From an uncultured Veillonella sp. (GTDB lineage Bacteria > Bacillota > Negativicutes > Veillonellales > Veillonellaceae): 6,388 nucleotides of DNA. Shown piece after piece: positions 1 to 4,344 of the stretch. Numbering within the stretch: position 1 is the stretch's first letter; each line of letters opens with the position of its first letter. Position numbers and translations under genes: made by a program. The stretch spans positions 1 to 6,388 of the forward strand of contig URQX01000093.1 of NCBI GenBank assembly GCA_900550175.1, in the 5' to 3' direction. The notes beneath the pieces are model-generated. The model saw only the letters and a list, made by a program, of their open reading frames with translations. It was not told the origin of the DNA and did no database searches.

Positions 1-1181
1 CATATACACGTATTTTTACGCGTTGTGGTCTTACATTCCGTCCTGTAGAAGCTGACAGCGGTGCCATCGGTGGTAGTGGCACACATGAGTTTATGGCAAT
101 CGCAGAAGCTGGTGAAGCTGATATTGTGTATTGCACAAAATGTGACTATGCTGCCAATATAGAAATTGGTAAACCTGGTATTATGAAACAGGATGAAGAA
201 GCACTTCAAGAGTTATCTGTTGTGGACACTCCAAATGCAAGTACTATTGAAGATGTTGCAGAAATGCTTAATTTACCATTACATAAAACGATTAAAGCCG
301 TAGTATTTTCTATTGATGGTAAAGTTGTGTTAGCTATTGTTCGCGGTGACCATGAAGTAAATGAAGTAGCAGTGCAACATGCTGTATTGGGTTCCGTAGA
401 ACCTGAAATGGCTACACCAGAAGAATTGGAAAAAGTAGGTTTAACAGCTGGCTTTATAAGTCCAGTTGGGTTAAAACAAACAGAAGAGTTTGCCATAGTT
501 GTAGATGAATCTGTTATGGAAACTTACAATGTTTGCGGTGGTGCCAATAAGAAAGATGCACACTATATTAACATCAATCCAAAACGTGACTTTAATGTAG
601 AAGATATTATTGTCGCACCGATTCGTTTGATTACAGATGACGATGTTTGCCCAACTTGCGGCGGTGCTCTAGAACATGCTAAAGGTATTGAAGTAGGCCA
701 AGTATTTAAATTGGGTACAAAATACTCTGAGGCATTACAAGCTACATTCTTAGATCAAAATGGTCGTCCAAATCCAATGATTATGGGGTGTTATGGTATT
801 GGCGTATCTCGTACACTAGCTGCTGCTATAGAACAATATCACGATGAAAACGGCATTATTTGGCCTCGTTCTATTGCTCCATTTGAAGCAGTTATCGTAC
901 CTATTAATGCTAAAGACGAAGCATTGATGTCTACAAGTCAAACTATTTATTCTGCATTACAAGATGCTGGTGTAGATGTATTGCTTGATGATCGTAAAGA
1001 TCGTGCTGGCGTTAAGTTTAAAGATTCTGATTTAATTGGCTATCCACTTCGCATTACAGTAAGTAAAAATACTCTTGAAAATAACGAAGTAGAAATTCAA
1101 ATTCGTAAGTCTGGCGAGGCTATTACATGTGCCATCGACTCTGTAGCAACTAAGGTTACTGAATTACTACAAGACTTATAA
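1..1181 (+). CDS. proS: Prolyl-tRNA synthetase, bacterial type with editing insertion, 5'-truncated by window edge
   Basis: Charges tRNA-Pro with proline in the cytoplasm. The reading frame is open from base 3, with no start in the window; the ATG at 93 is an internal Met. 392 residues are present out of roughly 570 usual for the family, so the N-terminal catalytic part with class II motifs 1 and 2 lies outside. Numbering from base 3: residues 1-31 carry the conserved TRIFTRCGL and EADSGAIGGSGTHEFM stretch. About 70-205 is the YbaK-like INS editing domain that in this family hydrolyses mischarged Ala-tRNA-Pro, with HKTIK near 94-98, RGDHE near 114-118 and GGANKKDAHY near 179-188. Class II motif 3 is GCYGIGVSR at about 262-270. 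The C-terminal anticodon-binding domain is about 292-392. Two CxxC pairs (Cys44/47 and Cys216/219) flank the editing domain and could bind a metal. A terminator follows the stop, so proS ends its own transcript. The identification is secure. Confidence 0.97.
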   Translation, partial: YTRIFTRCGLTFRPVEADSGAIGGSGTHEFMAIAEAGEADIVYCTKCDYAANIEIGKPGIMKQDEEALQELSVVDTPNASTIEDVAEMLNLPLHKTIKAVVFSIDGKVVLAIVRGDHEVNEVAVQHAVLGSVEPEMATPEELEKVGLTAGFISPVGLKQTEEFAIVVDESVMETYNVCGGANKKDAHYININPKRDFNVEDIIVAPIRLITDDDVCPTCGGALEHAKGIEVGQVFKLGTKYSEALQATFLDQNGRPNPMIMGCYGIGVSRTLAAAIEQYHDENGIIWPRSIAPFEAVIVPINAKDEALMSTSQTIYSALQDAGVDVLLDDRKDRAGVKFKDSDLIGYPLRITVSKNTLENNEVEIQIRKSGEAITCAIDSVATKVTELLQDL

Positions 1182-1183
1182 TT

Positions 1184-1225
1184 AAATTGCGATTCTAGTG
1201 AATACTCATTAGGGTCGCAATTTTT
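1184..1225 (+). terminator. Intrinsic terminator downstream of proS
   Basis: The left arm 1184-1201 pairs with 1206-1223 across a 4-base loop (ATAC). All 18 positions pair: the outer nine are Watson-Crick (AAATTGCGA with TCGCAATTT) and the inner nine include three G-U wobbles. A run of five T, 1221-1225, closes and follows the stem. It starts 2 bases after the proS stop codon, so it should end the proS transcript and separate it from the cluster that begins at 1299. The A residues on the left flank are few, so function on the minus strand is less likely. Confidence 0.88.
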
Positions 1226-1274
1226 CTATCTCATCTTGAATAAATTAGCTAAATCAGTCATAATTAAAAGATAG

Positions 1275-1280
1275 TATAAT
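1275..1280 (+). promoter_or_regulatory. Predicted sigma-A -10 box for the PHP-ATPase-miaB-mutS cluster
   Basis: A perfect TATAAT lies in the AT-rich gap after the proS terminator and 18 bases before the first ATG of the next gene. No good -35 hexamer is seen at 16-18 bases upstream (the 17-base spacing gives AATCAG), and there is no TG extension. An 8-base palindrome, TTAGCTAA (1245-1252), overlaps the start of the -35 region and might be an operator or chance. If the -10 is real, transcription starts near 1286-1288, right at the ribosome binding site. AT-rich DNA produces TATAAT by chance, so this is a prediction; its place between a terminator and an operon supports it. Confidence 0.6.
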
Positions 1281-1286
1281 TGTAAT

Positions 1287-1292
1287 AGGAGG
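1287..1292 (+). promoter_or_regulatory. Ribosome binding site of the PHP-domain gene
   Basis: AGGAGG, extended to TAGGAGGTG, sits 6 bases before the ATG at 1299 and fixes that start. It is unusual in that it would lie at the extreme 5' end of the mRNA if the TATAAT at 1275-1280 is the promoter, leaving a leader of about 11-13 bases. Confidence 0.88.
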
Positions 1293-1298
1293 TGCTCT

Positions 1299-2126
1299 AT
1301 GCTTGTTGATTTTCACATGCATTCTATCTATTCTGATGGTGTAAAAAGTCCAGCAGAATTATTACGTCATGCATTAGAATGTAATCTATCTATGATGGCT
1401 TTGACTGATCATGATGAAATTGATGGAATTAAAGCATTGCGTATCGCTCAAGAACAATTAGATCCGACGGAAACCATTAAAATTATTAATGGTTGTGAAT
1501 TTAGTGCTGATTATAAAGATAAATCTATTCATATCCTTGGATATCGTTTTGATGAAACAAATCAAGAATTAAGAGATTTCATCACATACTTTAAATCGAA
1601 ACGAGAAGATCGGATTGATGAGATTATTAAGCGTTGTAATAATGCTGGATATTTAATATCAAAAGCTGACCTACTAAAAAAATTTCCTAAGACACAAGCT
1701 TATGGGCGCCCACATATTGGACAATTATTAATTGATGGTGGCTATGCTAAGGATATCAATGATGTATTCAAGGGTATTCTCCGAAAAGATAGCCCTTGCT
1801 ATGTGCCTAAGGTTAAGGTTGATGTTCCATATATTATTGATATTATTCATAAAGCTGGTGGCCTTGCCGTTATGGCTCATCCCAAATTGGTAAGTAGTGA
1901 TGAGTATGTGGTGGAAATGTTAGCTTATGATTTTGATGGTATGGAGGTCTACCATACTAAACATAACGCTGATGATGTGAAACGATATAAATCATTAGCT
2001 AAAGAACATAACTTGTTTATTACAGGTGGTTCTGATTATCATGGTATTCCTGGAAAAGCACCAGATAAATTTGGAGATTTCTTGGTATCCGCTGAAGATG
2101 TATCAGAATTTATTAGTTTGTTATAA
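1299..2126 (+). CDS. PHP-domain metal-dependent phosphoesterase, TrpH/YciV (RNase AM / 3',5'-nucleoside bisphosphate phosphatase) type
   Basis: A 275-residue soluble protein, about the usual size for the TrpH/YciV family, with no signal peptide or membrane segment. The trinuclear metal ligands expected of a PHP domain are all visible: His6 and His8 (DFHMHS), Asp13, His38 (TDHD), Glu67 (GCEFSA), His78 (HILGY), His194 (MAHP), and Asp246 and His248 (GGSDYHG). Residues about 95-165 form the helical insertion typical of this family, including GRPHIG at 136-141. Characterised relatives remove the 3' phosphate from nucleoside 3',5'-bisphosphates (pAp-like), and E. coli YciV also trims RNA 5' ends one nucleotide at a time; either role is inferred here by family. 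It opens the cluster, with its own TATAAT and strong ribosome binding site, and is followed after 15 bases by the P-loop/Asp23 gene. Histidinol phosphatase (HisK-type PHP) is a less likely alternative because the motif spacing fits TrpH better and no his genes are nearby. Confidence 0.9.
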   Translation: MLVDFHMHSIYSDGVKSPAELLRHALECNLSMMALTDHDEIDGIKALRIAQEQLDPTETIKIINGCEFSADYKDKSIHILGYRFDETNQELRDFITYFKSKREDRIDEIIKRCNNAGYLISKADLLKKFPKTQAYGRPHIGQLLIDGGYAKDINDVFKGILRKDSPCYVPKVKVDVPYIIDIIHKAGGLAVMAHPKLVSSDEYVVEMLAYDFDGMEVYHTKHNADDVKRYKSLAKEHNLFITGGSDYHGIPGKAPDKFGDFLVSAEDVSEFISLL

Positions 2127-2131
2127 ATAAT

Positions 2132-2136
2132 GAGGT
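2132..2136 (+). promoter_or_regulatory. Ribosome binding site deciding the start of the P-loop/Asp23 gene
   Basis: GAGGT ends 5 bases before the ATG at 2142. The in-frame ATG at 2130 overlaps this site and has no purine-rich site of its own upstream, so 2142 is preferred. Starting there also puts the Walker A strand (EVVAFVG) right at the N-terminus, as expected for a P-loop protein. Confidence 0.72.
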
Positions 2137-2141
2137 TGACT

Positions 2142-3017
2142 ATGGAAGTCGTTGCATTTGTAGGTAGTAGTGGCACTGGTAAAAGCCATCGTGCGCTCGT
2201 AGTTGCTCATGAAAATAATATTGAATGTATTATCGATGATGGTATTTTAATTCATGAAAATAAGATTGTAGCTGGTTTTTCTGCAAAAAAGGAATCTAGT
2301 CGATTAAAAGCTGTTCGTCGTGCCATTTTCCAAGATGAAGTACAAGTAAAATCAGTGCGCGAGCAATTGGATAAAATCAATCCTAATAAGCTTATGATTA
2401 TTGGTACATCCGATAACATGGTTAAGAAGATTACGAAGGCACTAGGCTTGCAAGATCCTGATCGATATATTCGTATTGAAGATGTAGCTACACCTAAAGA
2501 AATTGAAAAAGCACAGCATGCACGTCTAAAAGAGGGTAAACATATTATTCCAGTTCCAACAATGGAATTAAAACCTCACTTTAGAGGCTATTTGATTGAT
2601 CCAATCAAAACTATGTGGCGCCGACGTACATTAAAAAAACAAGACCAAGACACATTGGGGCAAATTGGATCAGAAGGTTTTGAACGGTCTGTAGTTCGTC
2701 CTGCTTTCAGCTATTATGGACGACTCACCTTTGATGATGATGTAATTATTAAATTGATTCGCAATGGATTAAAAAAAGTTGTTGGTGTTGATGAATCAAG
2801 TGTTATTTCATTCAAAAAAAGTGATAAAGGCCAAAATGGTTTAGTTGTAGATATGGCTGTTGTTATTGAACATGGTTATCCTGTTAAACCATTAATGCAA
2901 CAGGTGCAAAAGTCTGTTCGTAATGAAATTGAGTATATTACAGGCATGTCTATTGAACGAATGTCCATAAAAGTTAAGAATATTATAGAAACAAAACGTA
3001 AGATTGTTAAAGTATAG
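2142..3017 (+). CDS. Uncharacterised protein: N-terminal P-loop NTPase-like region joined to a C-terminal Asp23/Gls24 (DUF322) domain
   Basis: 291 residues from the ATG chosen by its ribosome binding site; an upstream ATG would add four (MRLT). The first strand runs into a clean Walker A, GSSGTGKS at 8-15. Hydrophobic strands ending in acidic residues follow (ECIIDDG at 28-34; KLMIIGTSD at 83-91) and are candidates for the Mg2+/Walker B position, but no textbook Walker B is obvious. A conserved-looking GKHIIPVP lies at 132-139. A basic, aromatic linker (WRRRTLKK, 159-166) leads to an Asp23/Gls24-like domain at about 190-282: the YGRLTF opening, VVGVDESS, VVIEHGYPV, the VQKSVRNEIEYITGM helix and the final SIKVKNI strand. 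Asp23 proteins of Gram-positive bacteria are small cytoplasmic proteins tied to the cell envelope and stress; their biochemical role is poorly known. No membrane segment is present here. It sits 15 bases after the PHP gene and 8 before miaB, so it is very probably co-transcribed with both. The function is unknown; nucleotide-dependent control of an Asp23-type scaffold is only a guess. Confidence 0.85.
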   Translation: MEVVAFVGSSGTGKSHRALVVAHENNIECIIDDGILIHENKIVAGFSAKKESSRLKAVRRAIFQDEVQVKSVREQLDKINPNKLMIIGTSDNMVKKITKALGLQDPDRYIRIEDVATPKEIEKAQHARLKEGKHIIPVPTMELKPHFRGYLIDPIKTMWRRRTLKKQDQDTLGQIGSEGFERSVVRPAFSYYGRLTFDDDVIIKLIRNGLKKVVGVDESSVISFKKSDKGQNGLVVDMAVVIEHGYPVKPLMQQVQKSVRNEIEYITGMSIERMSIKVKNIIETKRKIVKV

Positions 3018-3020
3018 GAG
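3016..3020 (+). promoter_or_regulatory. Ribosome binding site of miaB overlapping the upstream stop codon
   Basis: AGGAG shares its first two bases with the TAG stop (3015-3017) of the P-loop/Asp23 gene and lies 5 bases before the miaB ATG. A ribosome ending the upstream gene therefore covers this site, which suggests translational coupling. Confidence 0.8.
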
Positions 3021-3025
3021 TTAGA

Positions 3026-4342
3026 ATGAAGTCTTATTATATTTACACCTATGGTTGCCAAATGAATACTGCTGATTCTGAGCGCTTATCGCATCAGTTA
3101 GAATCCGTAGGCTATACGCCTACAGAGGACGTAGAAACTGCAGATTTAATTTTATTAAATACTTGTGCAGTGCGTGAGAATGCAGAAACAAAGGTCTATG
3201 GTCGCATAGGTGAACTAATGAGACTTAAGAGAAAAAATAAAAATTTGATTCTCGCTGTTACAGGATGTATGGCTCAGAAGAATCAAGCGGAAATGTTCAA
3301 ACGCGCTCCACATATTGATATTGTGTTAGGCACTCATAATATTCAACATATTAATGAAATGATTGAAGAGGTTCAACGAGGACATACTCACCAAATCAAT
3401 GTTGATATGGATAATTCTGTGTTGCCTGAATTGGAAGCAAAACCAAATGGTACCTTTTATGCATGGGTACCTATTATGAATGGTTGCAATAAGTTCTGTA
3501 CCTATTGTATCGTTCCTCATGTTCGCGGTAGAGAGATTAGCCGCCCTGTAGAGGCCATTGTAAAAGAGGTAACTGAATTAGGTGCAAAAGGGTTTAAAGA
3601 AATCACGTTGTTAGGGCAAAATGTAAACTCCTATGGGTTAGATTTCAAAGATGGTACTGATTTTGGTACATTAGTTGATGCCCTTGATGGTATTCCAGGA
3701 ATTGAACGTATTCGGTATATGACTAGTCACCCTCAAGATATGACTAAATCAATGATAGATGCACTTGGTCGTTCCTCTAATATCGTTACTCATTTACATT
3801 TACCAATTCAATCCGGTTCAGACCGTATTTTGAAGAAAATGAACCGTCATTATACGGTGGAGCATTATAAAGAATTACTCTCTTACTGTCGTGAGAAAAT
3901 TAAAGATGTAGTAGTTACTACAGATATTATCGTAGGTTTCCCGGGTGAAACAGAGGAAGATTTCCAAGCTACACTACAATTATTAAAAGATGTACGTTAT
4001 GATATGGCGTATACCTTTATTTATTCCAAACGTTCTGGAACGCCAGCAGCGACTATGGATGATCAAGTACCAGAAGAGGTTAAACGCGTACGTTTACAAA
4101 CATTGATGGATCTGCAAAATGAAATCTCTTATGAATTAAATAAACCTATGGAAGGGCAAGTGTTTGATATTATTGTAGAGGGGCCAAGTCCTCGTGATGA
4201 AGATATGTGGTTTGGTCGCACATCAGGAAATAAAATGGTATTATTCCCGAAAGACGACTCTTTATCAATTGGCGAAACCGTACCAGCTTATATTGATAAA
4301 GCACAAACTTGGGTTTGCTACGGTACAATACAAAAGGGGTAA
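3026..4342 (+). CDS. miaB: tRNA-2-methylthio-N6-dimethylallyladenosine synthase (MiaB)
   Basis: Radical-SAM methylthiotransferase that converts i6A to ms2i6A at position 37 of tRNAs reading UNN codons, which helps decoding and frame keeping. At 438 residues it is complete and of normal length. The N-terminal methylthiotransferase (UPF0004) domain supplies the three auxiliary 4Fe-4S cysteines: Cys11 (YGCQMN), Cys47 (NTCAVRE) and Cys81 (TGCMAQ). The radical-SAM core carries CxxxCxxC at Cys154, Cys158 and Cys161 (GCNKFCTYCIVP), then RGREISRP, LLGQNVNSYG and HLPIQSGSD. A C-terminal TRAM domain for tRNA binding spans about 371-436. The NTCAVRENAE and RGREISRP motifs favour MiaB over the MtaB and RimO paralogues. 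It lies between the P-loop/Asp23 gene (8-base gap) and mutS (2-base gap); miaB close to mutS is a recurring arrangement in Firmicutes. Its substrate i6A is made by MiaA, which is not encoded in this window. Confidence 0.97.
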   Translation: MKSYYIYTYGCQMNTADSERLSHQLESVGYTPTEDVETADLILLNTCAVRENAETKVYGRIGELMRLKRKNKNLILAVTGCMAQKNQAEMFKRAPHIDIVLGTHNIQHINEMIEEVQRGHTHQINVDMDNSVLPELEAKPNGTFYAWVPIMNGCNKFCTYCIVPHVRGREISRPVEAIVKEVTELGAKGFKEITLLGQNVNSYGLDFKDGTDFGTLVDALDGIPGIERIRYMTSHPQDMTKSMIDALGRSSNIVTHLHLPIQSGSDRILKKMNRHYTVEHYKELLSYCREKIKDVVVTTDIIVGFPGETEEDFQATLQLLKDVRYDMAYTFIYSKRSGTPAATMDDQVPEEVKRVRLQTLMDLQNEISYELNKPMEGQVFDIIVEGPSPRDEDMWFGRTSGNKMVLFPKDDSLSIGETVPAYIDKAQTWVCYGTIQKG

Positions 4343-4344
4343 GT

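Noticed and set aside
93..95. ATG at 93 as the start of proS
   Set aside because: The frame is open upstream to base 3 and those codons encode conserved ProRS sequence (TRIFTRCGL, EADSGAIGG), so the Met is internal and the gene is simply cut by the window.
206..496. Minus-strand open frame of 96 codons inside proS
   Set aside because: It lies wholly antisense to the conserved ProRS editing domain, resembles no family I know, and has low-complexity Ser/Thr/Asn content typical of shadow frames.
1182..1298. Small RNA or riboswitch in the proS-PHP gap
   Set aside because: At 117 bases the gap is accounted for by the terminator, the -10 region and the ribosome binding site; no second stable structure or aptamer-like pattern was seen.
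2130..2132. ATG at 2130 as the start of the P-loop/Asp23 gene
   Set aside because: It has no ribosome binding site and overlaps the GAGGT that serves the ATG at 2142; the extra MRLT adds nothing to the domain.
2876..3061. Minus-strand open frame across the P-loop/Asp23-miaB junction
   Set aside because: It is antisense to two well-supported genes with no recognisable protein features.
3326..3520. Minus-strand open frame inside miaB
   Set aside because: It is antisense to the radical-SAM region of miaB, with no domain or context support.
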